Source: an uncultured Helicobacteraceae bacterium (GTDB lineage: Bacteria; Campylobacterota; Campylobacteria; Campylobacterales; Helicobacteraceae). Taken from it: a DNA stretch of 23,836 bases. Shown piece by piece: positions 7,204 to 14,851 of the stretch. The translations under genes were made by a program, and so were the position numbers. The stretch is taken from NCBI GenBank assembly GCA_934668765.1, contig CAKUOH010000027.1, positions 1 through 23,836 on the forward strand, given 5' to 3'. Each line of letters begins with the position of its first letter. The first letter of the stretch is position 1. The notes under the pieces were generated by a model. The model did no database searches. It had not been told where the DNA came from and saw nothing but the letters and a program-made list of their open reading frames with translations.

Positions 7204-8511
7204 TTATTTATCCGCCACCACGCTAAAACTTAAATTATTTACCTCGCTATGCCCCTTAATGTAGGCGTTTAGCTCATTAAGCGTTAGATTTTTAATCTTT
7301 TGCACCAAAATTTCATCGTAATTTAGGGGTAGATTGCGCGTGAAATTGCGGAATTTCTTATTTAGTCGCTGATTTAGCGTCTCATTACTAAGCACACGCG
7401 AGCCTAAAATATAGTCCTTTGCGCCATCTAGCTCTTTTTGCGTTACGCCTTTTTTGATAAAATTAGCGACAATCTCGCGCAGTGCGTTAATCGCGGTGTC
7501 TTTGTTTTCCAACTTCGTTTGCAAATATCCTGCACTCTGCGCAGTTACGCTATTTACAGAAGCATAAAAATACGCAGAATAGGCAAGTCCGCGCTTTACG
7601 CGAATCTCTTCCATTACCCTTGAACCAAAGCCCGAACTCCCCATTATAAAGCTCATAACCGTCATTTTATGCAAATCGCTCTCATACGATTCGAATCTAA
7701 AAGGCGATGCAAAGTAGATATAAGCCTGTTTTGTGGGCTTTGCCACACTTATAAATTGCGCTTTATTGCTTGGGCTAAATGTTAATCGCTTGATTTTCTC
7801 GCCCTTTGGCAAAATGGATAGCAAATTAGTCAAATCTTTTTTGATAGATTTTAATGCAAAATCCCCGCCCACCAAAATCACGGCATTTTCTAGTGTCAGG
7901 GCATTTTTTACAAAAACTTTAATATCATCAAGCGTGATATTGTCAATATCAGCAGTTTCGCCAAGCGCGGGATTTTCAAGCGGTGTGCCTTTGAAAATAA
8001 GCGCATTTAGGTTTTTTCCTGCGATATAATCAAAATTATTTTCCTTTGATAAAATGTCGCTTTTTAGCGCGATTTGGCTTTGACTAAACGCGTCCGCCGT
8101 AAAATTTGGGCTTTGCAAAAGTTCGTGCAATAATTCAAATGCAATTTCACGCTTTTGGCTTAAAAAACTCAAATCAAATGTTAGCGATTCTAATCCACTG
8201 CCTACGCCTAGTGAAATGGCGTTTGATTCAAGTTTGTCGGCAAAATCCAACTCGCCACTCTTTTTGCTCCCACGATTTAGCAAGTCCGCGCTAAAAGCAC
8301 TTAAACCCACTTTGCTTTCATAAACCTTTCCGCCACCATAAAAAATAATGCTGATATTCCCTAGTGGCAGGGCGTTTGATAGCTCATAAATTAGCGGAAT
8401 CTGTGCGCCATTTACTTCAATAAAATCCAAATTTTCTTGTTTTTTTGTAGTTTGCATATTCGCTCCAAAAGTTAAATTTATGATAAAAATCATCATCCAA
8501 AAAATTCTCAT
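7204..8511 (-). CDS. M16 peptidase-like protein lacking the zinc-binding motif
   Basis: A 435-residue member of the insulinase/M16 fold, equivalent in position to the 'processing protease' gene next to bamA and mqnC in H. pylori. The start was set at the ATG at 8511, with GAGG just upstream; a GTG two codons earlier is the alternative. The first 18 residues (RIFWMMIFIINLTFGAN) look like a signal peptide, so the protein is probably periplasmic. In active M16 peptidases an HxxEH helix follows the 'GLAHFLEH' region. Here the corresponding segment reads GLSAFSADLLNRGSKKSGEL, without the histidines or glutamate, so it is predicted to be catalytically inactive. Such subunits can pair with an active partner or act as chaperones. 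It lies in the tight run between mqnC and recG. Confidence 0.85.
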   Translation of the reverse strand: MRIFWMMIFIINLTFGANMQTTKKQENLDFIEVNGAQIPLIYELSNALPLGNISIIFYGGGKVYESKVGLSAFSADLLNRGSKKSGELDFADKLESNAISLGVGSGLESLTFDLSFLSQKREIAFELLHELLQSPNFTADAFSQSQIALKSDILSKENNFDYIAGKNLNALIFKGTPLENPALGETADIDNITLDDIKVFVKNALTLENAVILVGGDFALKSIKKDLTNLLSILPKGEKIKRLTFSPSNKAQFISVAKPTKQAYIYFASPFRFESYESDLHKMTVMSFIMGSSGFGSRVMEEIRVKRGLAYSAYFYASVNSVTAQSAGYLQTKLENKDTAINALREIVANFIKKGVTQKELDGAKDYILGSRVLSNETLNQRLNKKFRNFTRNLPLNYDEILVQKIKNLTLNELNAYIKGHSEVNNLSFSVVADK

Positions 8512-8544
8512 TTTCACCTCACAATCGCTAAAGATTCGCAGAAT

Positions 8545-9591
8545 CTAGCACATTTTTAAAATATTATACGCCGTATCGCGAATCGCAGGAATCTCCCCTG
8601 CATCGCGAATCACCTTTATCATCTCATTTGTATTCATCGAATTTCGCGCACCCGCACTTGCCACGACATTTTCCTCCATCATCGTGCTACCCAAATCATT
8701 TGCACCAAAGGCAAGGGCAAGCTGTCCCACTGCGCTACCTTGCGTAACCCAAGAGCTTTGGATATTTTTAAAATTATCCAAATAGATTCGCGCAGCACTC
8801 AAATAGCGCAAATAGCGATTTGAACTTGCCTTTTGCATTTGCGGAAATTGCGCTTTTAGCGGAGTATTATTTGGCTGAAAACTCCACAAAATAAAAGCGC
8901 GAAATCCACCCGTCTCATCTTGCAAATCACGGATTAGCTTAAAGTGATTCACAATGTCGCGCTCAATATCTACGCTCCCAAACATCATCGTGGCGGTGGT
9001 TTTCATATCTAGCTTATGGGCGGCGCGATGAATGGCTATCCATTCAGCCGAATCCAACTTCTTTGGCGCAATAATATCTCTAACCCTATCGCTTAAAACC
9101 TCCGCGCCAGCACCCGGAATCGAACTTAAACCCGCATTTTTCAAAGTCTGCAAAACCTCATCAACACTAACCTTTGAAATTTTAGCGATATAGTCAATCT
9201 CAATCGCGCTAAAGCCGTGAATCGTGATATTTGGATACTTTTCGTGGATATGGCGCACCAAATCTTCATACCATTCCAACTTCAAAGTCGGGTGCACACC
9301 GCCTTGAAAAAGGATTTGTGTCCCGCCGATAGCGATAAGCTCATCGATTTTAGCATCAATCTCTTCAAAACTCAAAATATATCCGCCCTCTTCGCTAACG
9401 CGCCGTTTAAACGCGCAAAACTTGCAATCCACCCAGCAAATATTTGTGTAATTGATATTTCTATCGATAATAAAAGTGGTAATTTTGTCGCTATGCAGGG
9501 CATTTTTAATCGCATAAGCTTTTCGCCCCAGCTCTTTTAGTGGCGATTCGCACATAAATTTTAAGATTTCTTTTTCGTTAATTCTGCTCAT
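8545..9591 (-). CDS. mqnC: Cyclic dehypoxanthinyl futalosine synthase (radical SAM)
   Basis: Radical SAM enzyme of the futalosine pathway to menaquinone. It cyclises dehypoxanthine futalosine and is the standard route in Helicobacter and Campylobacter. It is 348 residues, normal length. The [4Fe-4S] motif CxxxCxxC is visible as Cys52, Cys56 and Cys59 (CWVDCKFC). GGxHP (GGVHPTLKLEWYEDL), the GAGAEVLSDRVRDIIAPKK block and the C-terminal GSTMMEENVVASAGA segment are hallmarks of MqnC. AAAGG precedes the ATG. It follows the toxin gene by 16 bp and precedes the M16-like gene by 33 bp, so it belongs to the bamA-recG run. In H. pylori the same gene directly neighbours bamA. Confidence 0.95.
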   Translation of the reverse strand: MSRINEKEILKFMCESPLKELGRKAYAIKNALHSDKITTFIIDRNINYTNICWVDCKFCAFKRRVSEEGGYILSFEEIDAKIDELIAIGGTQILFQGGVHPTLKLEWYEDLVRHIHEKYPNITIHGFSAIEIDYIAKISKVSVDEVLQTLKNAGLSSIPGAGAEVLSDRVRDIIAPKKLDSAEWIAIHRAAHKLDMKTTATMMFGSVDIERDIVNHFKLIRDLQDETGGFRAFILWSFQPNNTPLKAQFPQMQKASSNRYLRYLSAARIYLDNFKNIQSSWVTQGSAVGQLALAFGANDLGSTMMEENVVASAGARNSMNTNEMIKVIRDAGEIPAIRDTAYNILKMC

Positions 9592-9607
9592 ATTTTGCCT
9601 TTAAAAA

Positions 9608-9877
9608 TTAAAATAACTCACTATGTGAGCCGACACGCAAACAAGTAAGCACTAAAATATCATCTTGCTTTTTGTAGATTAGCAATAAATTTGGCTCTAT
9701 GTGGTATTCCCTAGTGCCTTTGTAATCCCCTTGCAATGCGTGGTCGCAAAATTTAGCTTCTAAAACTTCGCCTTTTTCTAATTTCTCAATCACGGTATCC
9801 ACAATCTGTGCTTTGCCTTGTTTGGCGATTTTTTTATAGTCTTTTTTAAATTTGCTTGTCCAATCGACTTTATACAT
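9608..9877 (-). CDS. YafQ/RelE-family mRNA interferase toxin
   Basis: An 89-residue toxin of the RelE/ParE superfamily, YafQ branch, which cleaves mRNA on the ribosome. The signature DHALQGDYKGTREYHIEP and the C-terminal LRVGSHSELF are typical and close to H. pylori HP0894-type toxins. Catalytic-position residues seen are His46, His59, Arg81 and His85. At the place of the E. coli YafQ Asp67 (EPDW) the protein has Asn63 (EPNL), a possible loss or tuning of activity. Its start overlaps the end of the antitoxin gene by 8 bp, so translation is coupled. The pair is wedged between bamA and mqnC, which are adjacent in H. pylori. Confidence 0.88.
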   Translation of the reverse strand: MYKVDWTSKFKKDYKKIAKQGKAQIVDTVIEKLEKGEVLEAKFCDHALQGDYKGTREYHIEPNLLLIYKKQDDILVLTCLRVGSHSELF

Positions 9878-10085
9878 TTAGCATTGCCTTTTTTGCTTCT
9901 TTCCACGAATTATACGGCTTTCGTTTGCCTTTTTTAATGTCATCTATGATTTTTTCGCTCTCTATAATTGCTTCTAGCGTTTCTTTATTTGGCTTTTTAA
10001 GAATTTTTAACTTCCTATTTAACCCTTTTAAACTCTCAATCACGCGCAAAGTCTCGGCATTTACATTCTCTAGCATTATAGTCAT
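9870..10085 (-). CDS. Antitoxin of the YafQ-type pair
   Basis: A 71-residue protein upstream of and overlapping the toxin gene, the usual order for RelB/DinJ-type antitoxins. I chose the ATG at 10085 because AAGGAG lies just before it. An upstream in-frame ATG at 10151 would sit inside bamA and lacks such a site. The N-terminal half (MTIMLENVNAETLRVIESL) could be the DNA-binding, dimerising part. The lysine-rich C-terminal half (IIDDIKKGKRKPYNSWKEA) would wrap the toxin. The family is not certain from sequence alone; the role is inferred from position and overlap. It begins 22 bp behind the bamA stop, so it is likely also transcribed from the bamA promoter. Confidence 0.8.
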   Translation of the reverse strand: MTIMLENVNAETLRVIESLKGLNRKLKILKKPNKETLEAIIESEKIIDDIKKGKRKPYNSWKEAKKAMLNV

Positions 10086-10107
10086 TTGTCGCTCCTTAAA
10101 ATTTTCT

Positions 10108-12417
10108 CTAAAATCTCGTTCCCATCGTAAATTCAAATTTAGATACTTCATCTTTGAATTTATCTGGTGGATTTATCGCAAATGGGACGACAAAAACTAA
10201 TGGTCCTATGGGCGAAATCCACTCGATTGCAAGTCCCGCGCTCATTACGGCAATCTCATCAAATCTATGTCGCCCAATCATTCCATAGTCAAAAAATCCA
10301 GCCAACCGCATATTTATCGCTTCCACTAGCCCAAAGCTTAATTCCACGCTGTTTGCAAACATAAATCGTCCGCCAATTAGTCGCCCAATCGGATCTTTTG
10401 GGCTTACGCGTGAGCTATTATAGCCACGCACTGTGCCGATTCCACCCAAATAAAAAGTATCTGTGATAGGAATCCCCGTTGTTTGTGTGCGAGTCATTAG
10501 CTCTTCGCCTTTTTTATAGGCAAAAATCGCGCCAATCTGCGCCTTATATCGCAAAATCAAATCAAAATTTATAAGATTTTTTAGGTGATAATAAAGCCCG
10601 ATTTTGCCATAGAGTTTCACATACCGCGCATTTCCACCAAGCCCGACAAAGTCGCTACTAGCAGAGATTATCGCGCCATTTTTAGGGAAATAATAGTCAT
10701 CGGTGTTGTCAAAGTAAAGTCCGGGCGTTAGATAGCTTTTCCAAATACCTTTGGTGGGGTAATAATACGAATAACTTATATCGCCTGAAAAGCCACTCAT
10801 CGTGGATTTTGAAAAGCCATAGGTAAGATTCGCGCTTAATTCATCTGTGAGATTCCGCCCTACGCTGACATTGAATCCCACCGTATTTTCGATATAATCC
10901 GTGTATTCGTTGCTATACCACCCACTGCTATAATAGCTTTTGTAATAGCTATAAAACACATTGATACTTGCGCTATATTCGCTATCAAAGATTCGCGGAT
11001 TGCTTAAACCGATATTATAAAGCTGATTGTATTTACTCCAATTTATTTGAAAGCTAACGCCGATTCCCGTGCCAAAGAGATTGCGTTCGCGCAGTGAGCC
11101 ATTTATCATAAATTTATCATAGCTTCCATAGCCGATTCCTGCCATAACTTCGCCCGTGCGCCCTTCGGCGACTTCTACAAGTAGATTCATTGAGCTTTCA
11201 TCAAGGCGAATCTCGCTTATATTGACTTTGTCAAAAAAGCCACTACGGCGCAGTGCGTTTTCGCTTTTGCGAATGGCTGTGATGCTATAAGTATCCCCGG
11301 GCGCGATTATCATTTCACGGCGGACGATTCTATCAGAGCTAACGGTGTTGCCTGTGATGGTAATATCATTTATATGCACTTCCTTGCCAAGCGTGATATT
11401 GTATTTTACAATGACTTGCTTATGTTCGGTATCTTTGTCTAAATCAGGGCTAATCACCGCATACGCATAACCCTTATCCATAATGTGAGATTTTAGAATC
11501 TCTATATCATTTCGCATTGTTTGGATATTGAAATATTCGTCTTTTTCTAATTTTAGTAGCGATTCAAGCTCTTCTATATCAAAAACGCCATTTATATCAT
11601 CTGCCTTTGCGATGATAATATCGCTCACTTTATATCGTTCACCCTCCACGACTTTATAAAGCAAAGACGCATTGAAATTTGTGAAATCCGCATTTAAAAG
11701 CCCGGTGGAGACACTAGCGTCCAAATATCCGCGCTGCATATAGACATCTTGGATTCGCAAATTGTCGTATTCTAACTCTTTTAGGCGCACTTCGCCACTA
11801 GGAAACCACGGAAGCCACCCAAGCCAACTATGCCTTTCACGATTCGCGCTAAATCCCTCCAAATCGTCCTTATCTAGCGTTGCACCTTGATAATAGGACT
11901 TGCGAATGATGATTTTCTCGCCCTTATTGACATCAAAAAGCAGATTCATTGAATCTTCGATTCGCGTTGCGCTTACCTCCACCACAGAGCCATAAAGCCC
12001 CTTTGTTTCAAGTGCGTTTATGATTTCGGCTTTGGCAAGTTTTTCTTTGTAAATATCATAAGTATCCCCGCGCTTAATGCCTAGTGCCTTTTTCATATCC
12101 TCCGTCTCGCTCTCGCTCCCAAAGCCTTTAATCTCAATATTATTTATGCTGGGCTTTTCTTTGAAGTGAAATGTCAGCACCCCACGCTCAAACTCCGCGC
12201 TAATATCATCAAAATAATCCTGCTTGTAAAACGCTAAAATCGCGTCATTTACGGCTTTTGCATTGAGTTTATCGCCGACTTTGATTTTGGCGACTTCATT
12301 TGCGATTAAGGGCGACATTCGCACAAGTCCGCTATATTTGATTTCACTAATAGTCTGTGCGCGGGATTCAAGTGCGAATAGCGCGATAAATGCGATAATA
12401 GATAAGATTTTTTTCAT
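10108..12417 (-). CDS. bamA: Outer-membrane protein assembly factor BamA
   Basis: Inserts beta-barrel proteins into the outer membrane. It is 769 residues. A signal peptide of about 20 residues ends at ESRA. A series of POTRA repeats covers roughly residues 22-340, with recurring GD.Y and V..G patterns. The 16-strand barrel follows. The VRGY motif of the Omp85 L6 loop is at residues 663-666, and the C-terminus ends in a terminal Phe (MGTRF). It heads the minus-strand run bamA - antitoxin - toxin - mqnC - M16-like - recG, consistent with H. pylori gene order except for the toxin pair. It is divergent from tyrA, with a probable -10 (TATAAT, minus) at 12453-12458. Confidence 0.96.
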   Translation of the reverse strand: MKKILSIIAFIALFALESRAQTISEIKYSGLVRMSPLIANEVAKIKVGDKLNAKAVNDAILAFYKQDYFDDISAEFERGVLTFHFKEKPSINNIEIKGFGSESETEDMKKALGIKRGDTYDIYKEKLAKAEIINALETKGLYGSVVEVSATRIEDSMNLLFDVNKGEKIIIRKSYYQGATLDKDDLEGFSANRERHSWLGWLPWFPSGEVRLKELEYDNLRIQDVYMQRGYLDASVSTGLLNADFTNFNASLLYKVVEGERYKVSDIIIAKADDINGVFDIEELESLLKLEKDEYFNIQTMRNDIEILKSHIMDKGYAYAVISPDLDKDTEHKQVIVKYNITLGKEVHINDITITGNTVSSDRIVRREMIIAPGDTYSITAIRKSENALRRSGFFDKVNISEIRLDESSMNLLVEVAEGRTGEVMAGIGYGSYDKFMINGSLRERNLFGTGIGVSFQINWSKYNQLYNIGLSNPRIFDSEYSASINVFYSYYKSYYSSGWYSNEYTDYIENTVGFNVSVGRNLTDELSANLTYGFSKSTMSGFSGDISYSYYYPTKGIWKSYLTPGLYFDNTDDYYFPKNGAIISASSDFVGLGGNARYVKLYGKIGLYYHLKNLINFDLILRYKAQIGAIFAYKKGEELMTRTQTTGIPITDTFYLGGIGTVRGYNSSRVSPKDPIGRLIGGRFMFANSVELSFGLVEAINMRLAGFFDYGMIGRHRFDEIAVMSAGLAIEWISPIGPLVFVVPFAINPPDKFKDEVSKFEFTMGTRF

Positions 12418-12452
12418 AAAAATTATGCCTAAAAATTAAAAATAAAATGGGA

Positions 12453-12458
12453 ATTATA
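12453..12458 (-). promoter_or_regulatory. Probable -10 element for bamA
   Basis: TATAAT on the minus strand, about 36 bp from the bamA start. It lies 16 bp from an oppositely directed TATAAT at 12474-12479. Confidence 0.5.
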
Positions 12459-12473
12459 CTTTAAAATTGTGGG

Positions 12474-12479
12474 TATAAT
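12474..12479 (+). promoter_or_regulatory. Possible -10 element for a long tyrA leader
   Basis: GGTATAAT on plus, about 320 bp before tyrA. Transcripts from here would carry repeat D in sense and repeat C2 in antisense. Confidence 0.4.
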
Positions 12480-12506
12480 ATTAAATTTGGTTTTTTGTGT
12501 TTGTCT

Positions 12507-12605
12507 CTTTGGCACTTTCGCGGGATTCTGCGCACTCAAGCACTCGATGAACTATTAGTTCTATCTTGTGCTTTCGTGCTTGAAAACCCACGAAATTATC
12601 CAAAG
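12507..12605 (+). repeat. Structured repeat E, divergent copy D
   Basis: Nested stems: CTTTGG (12507-12512) with CCAAAG (12600-12605), TTCG with CGAA, GGG with CCC, CAAGCAC with GTGCTTG, and an apical GAAC (12549-12552), 5-nt loop, GTTC (12558-12561). The connecting segments TTTCGCGGGA, CACTCGAT, TATCTT and AACCCACGAAAT match E1 and E2, while all stems differ yet still pair. Confidence 0.65.
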
Positions 12606-12624
12606 ATACTTTCACAAAATAGTT

Positions 12625-12780
12625 GAATTACCGATTCCACGCAGTGGAATCACAATCGAAGTAATGGCGGTATGGCTTTGCACGAAGTTTGTCGCCTTGC
12701 TAGGAAATAGGACTTTTTGTCCATTGACGAAGCAAGGACGGCAAATTTCGTGTGAATTGCATACCCCAGAACAAATTGCC
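12625..12780 (-). repeat. Structured repeat C, copy C2 (tyrA upstream region)
   Basis: Read on minus it starts GGCAATTTGTTC and shares the block order of C1. Stems: GGTATG with CATACC, CACGAA with TTCGTG, TTTG with CAAA, CTTGC with GCAAG, apical GGAC, 5-nt loop, GTCC (12710-12722), and a 3' hairpin GATTCCA with TGGAATC (12633-12651). It ends just before the tyrA ribosome-binding site, in the opposite sense to tyrA. Confidence 0.7.
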
Positions 12781-12797
12781 AAATGGAGGACTTGATT

Positions 12798-13625
12798 ATG
12801 AAAATTGGCATTATTGGATTAGGTTTAATGGGCGGCTCACTCGGACTTGCTCTCAAAGAAAAACGCGTTGCACAAATGATTATCGGCGATGATAGCAATC
12901 CTATCCACCGTAGGCAAGCTCTCTCGCTTGGATTGATTGATGAATGCCTTGATTTGCAGGGCGTTTTAGAGTGCGATATTGTCTTTTTATGCACACCTGT
13001 GGATTCAATCGTGGAGATTATTAAGGGCATAAAGACGCTTAAACCAAATCAAACAATCATCGATTTTGGTGGCGTGAAGCGTGAGATTTTAAAGGCGATT
13101 CCAAAAAAATTGCGCCCACATTTTATTTCAATGCATCCTATGGTAGGCACGGAGAATTTTGGTCCAAAGGCAGCATTTAAAGATTTGTATAAAAATCAAA
13201 TTATGATTTTTGTGGATATTGCTGAAAGTGGCGATTATCAGGCGAATCTAGCACGGGAGATTTGCATAAATTTAGAGATGAATATCATTAAAATGGATTC
13301 AACTAGCCACGATAGACATACGGCGTTTATCAGCCACGCACCGCATATTTTGAGCTATGCCCTTGCAAACACCGTGCTAAAACAGGAAAAAGCACAAGAT
13401 ATTGTCGCAGTGGCTGGAGGCGGATTTCGCGGAATGGTGCGCATCGCAAAGAGCAGTGGCGTTATGTGGAGTGAGATTGCCAAGCAAAATAAGAGTGAGA
13501 TTTTAGAAGCACTCAACGCCTTTGAAACAGAGCTAAAAAATGCGCGTGAAATGATTGAAAATAATCGATTTGGTGAGCTATGCGAGTGGATGACAAAAGC
13601 AAATAAATTGCGTGATATTTTGTAG
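12798..13625 (+). CDS. tyrA: Prephenate dehydrogenase
   Basis: Oxidatively decarboxylates prephenate to 4-hydroxyphenylpyruvate, the committed step to tyrosine. It is a stand-alone dehydrogenase of 275 residues without a fused chorismate mutase. The NAD-binding GLGLMGGS is at residues 7-14. FLCTPVD, the ISMHPMVGTENFGP block (conserved His/Gly) and TSHDRHTAFISHAPHILSYA mark the prephenate site. I place the start at 12798: the ATG at 12783 overlaps the ribosome-binding site GGAGGA (12785-12790), which is correctly spaced for 12798. It is divergent from bamA. The leader of some 320 nt is occupied by repeats D and C2. Confidence 0.94.
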   Translation: MKIGIIGLGLMGGSLGLALKEKRVAQMIIGDDSNPIHRRQALSLGLIDECLDLQGVLECDIVFLCTPVDSIVEIIKGIKTLKPNQTIIDFGGVKREILKAIPKKLRPHFISMHPMVGTENFGPKAAFKDLYKNQIMIFVDIAESGDYQANLAREICINLEMNIIKMDSTSHDRHTAFISHAPHILSYALANTVLKQEKAQDIVAVAGGGFRGMVRIAKSSGVMWSEIAKQNKSEILEALNAFETELKNAREMIENNRFGELCEWMTKANKLRDIL

Positions 13626-13693
13626 ATTCGGGCGGATTTTGCTTATTTTGCGGTGGATTTAGGTAGATTCAAAGGCGAAAATGGCGAATCTTT

Positions 13694-13702
13694 TGCTATA
13701 AT
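13694..13702 (+). promoter_or_regulatory. Extended -10 promoter of the outer-membrane protein gene
   Basis: TGCTATAAT is a full extended -10 about 97 bp before the start at 13799. No -35 is obvious. Confidence 0.6.
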
Positions 13703-13798
13703 ATAAATGGATTCTAAATTAAATTTAAAAGATTTTTTTAGTCTCCGATTTGGTTGCAGAGATTTTCTCTATATTTTTTTGACGAAAGGAATTACACA

Positions 13799-14371
13799 AT
13801 GAAAAAGATTCTTATCTCAGCAGTTGCCTGCGCTGCAATAGCTAATGCAGGTATGTTTGTAGGGTTTGATGTCGGTTATGCGATGAATACAAGTGCTGGT
13901 GATGGTGGCACAAAATACGGCATTTATGATAGCAATATCAAAAACAGATTCGACTTTGATGCGTGGAATGTATCGCTAAACTTCGGTGCTGAAGGATTCG
14001 TAAATGGATATTTTGGCGCAAGAGCATTCATCGAAGCACTATATTCTGGCGGATTGACAAGCGCATATAGCCACTTTGATTTAACAGGAAATGCAGATAT
14101 TATCTTAAATTTCATTAGCTCTGGCGGGATTGGCGCATTTGCTGGATTTGGTGTAGGTTACTCATATTGGTGGGGCGTCAAAGGCTTTGAAAGTGGCAAC
14201 GCTCCATTATATGCGCGAACAGGTTTGACATTTGGCATTGGCAAAAATAGCAGAATTGACGCTACTTTGAAATTGCCAATCATCGGCTGGTATGCACACG
14301 GCGATAACAAAGTTTTAAAAACTGTTCATCAGCCATTCTCCGTGCAGCTTGGCTATAAATATCGATTCTAA
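13799..14371 (+). CDS. Small outer-membrane beta-barrel protein, function unknown
   Basis: A 190-residue precursor. Residues 1-18 (KKILISAVACAAIANA) form a clear signal peptide with an Ala-x-Ala cut site, leaving about 172 residues. These show alternating aromatic and small residues in short strands (MFVGFDVGYAMN, FGAGFGVGYSYWWG) and end in the aromatic LGYKYRF, the usual outer-membrane signature. It is probably an 8-stranded barrel, like the small outer-membrane proteins common in Helicobacter; no specific family is claimed. The start at 13799 follows GAAAGGA at 13784-13790. An ATG 45 bp upstream would remove the signal peptide from the N-terminus. It has its own promoter and ends at a two-hairpin terminator region. 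Confidence 0.8.
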   Translation: MKKILISAVACAAIANAGMFVGFDVGYAMNTSAGDGGTKYGIYDSNIKNRFDFDAWNVSLNFGAEGFVNGYFGARAFIEALYSGGLTSAYSHFDLTGNADIILNFISSGGIGAFAGFGVGYSYWWGVKGFESGNAPLYARTGLTFGIGKNSRIDATLKLPIIGWYAHGDNKVLKTVHQPFSVQLGYKYRF

Positions 14372-14382
14372 TCTTACTTTGT

Positions 14383-14434
14383 GATTCGCACTTTTAGGTT
14401 TTAAGAGTGCGAATCTTGGGGCTTTGCCCCAAAT
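14383..14434. terminator. Likely bidirectional terminator
   Basis: Two adjacent hairpins lie between convergent genes: GATTCGCACTTTT with AAGAGTGCGAATC (14383-14415, one mismatch) and TTGGGGC-ttt-GCCCCAA (14416-14432). The second is followed on plus by ATCTATTTT. Confidence 0.6.
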
Positions 14435-14458
14435 CTATTTTACTTCGTTAAATTCTCT

Positions 14459-14608
14459 CTAAAAAATCGTATAAATAAATGGTGCGACTGCGCTACCTTG
14501 CCCTAGCACGATTAACGCACCTAAAAATAGCATTACTAAAATCACAGGGAAAAGCCAAAATTTTTTGCGAATTTTTAGAAATGTCCATAATTCTTTTAAA
14601 ATACTCAT
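14459..14608 (-). CDS. DUF5989-like single-span membrane microprotein
   Basis: A 49-residue protein starting MSILKELWTFLKIRKKFW, with one hydrophobic helix from about residue 18 to 38 (LFPVILVMLFLGALIVL) and the tail GQGSAVAPFIYTIF. This layout (short amphipathic start, RKKFWLFP, single helix, GQGSAxAPFIYTIF end) is that of the DUF5989 family, whose genes commonly accompany carbamoyltransferase and SxtJ-like genes. Its role is unknown; it may anchor or assemble the modification enzymes at the inner membrane. AAAGGAG lies before the ATG. It is the last gene of the cassette, separated from the SxtJ-like gene by about 240 bp of R- and T-type repeats, which probably arrived later. Confidence 0.85.
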   Translation of the reverse strand: MSILKELWTFLKIRKKFWLFPVILVMLFLGALIVLGQGSAVAPFIYTIF

Positions 14609-14638
14609 TTTTTCTCCTTTGTGCTTGATTTTTGTCTA

Positions 14639-14831
14639 TCATTGCGAGAATCTACCCACCCCCTAACCCCCTCCGCAAGGGAGGGGGAATCTTTGGCAGA
14701 ATCTCCACGCGCAAGGGAGGGAAAATTTGAATGGTTGTCGCACTTCCATTCCCCCTCCCTTGCGGAGGGGGTTAGGGGGTGGGTAAAAATCAAATAGATT
14801 GCCACGATTTGCCTTTGAAATCTCGCAATGA
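14639..14831. repeat. Composite repeat: T-type arms around an inverted pair of R-type palindromes
   Basis: The outer T-type arms TCATTGCGAG (14639-14648) and CTCGCAATGA (14822-14831) enclose R copy 5 (14654-14690, plus) and R copy 6 (14749-14784, minus). A truncated R piece (about 14704-14727) lies between them. The unit fills the gap between the SxtJ-like and DUF5989-like genes. Confidence 0.85.
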
Positions 14832-14851
14832 CAAAACTCAAACTTCACACC

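Noticed and set aside
9870..10151. Longer antitoxin starting inside bamA
   Set aside because: The ATG at 10085 has a clear AAGGAG site; the longer frame's first 22 residues are bamA 3' sequence in another frame.
12625..12780. C2 as a riboswitch of tyrA
   Set aside because: It lies antisense to tyrA, and its other copy (C1) sits downstream of an unrelated gene, so a metabolite sensor for tyrA is unlikely.
12568..12795. Open reading frame before tyrA on plus
   Set aside because: It is the translation of structured repeat C2 read on the opposite strand.
14639..14831. CRISPR-like or insertion-sequence element
   Set aside because: Repeat units are inverted and irregularly spaced, with no unique spacers of equal length and no transposase frame.
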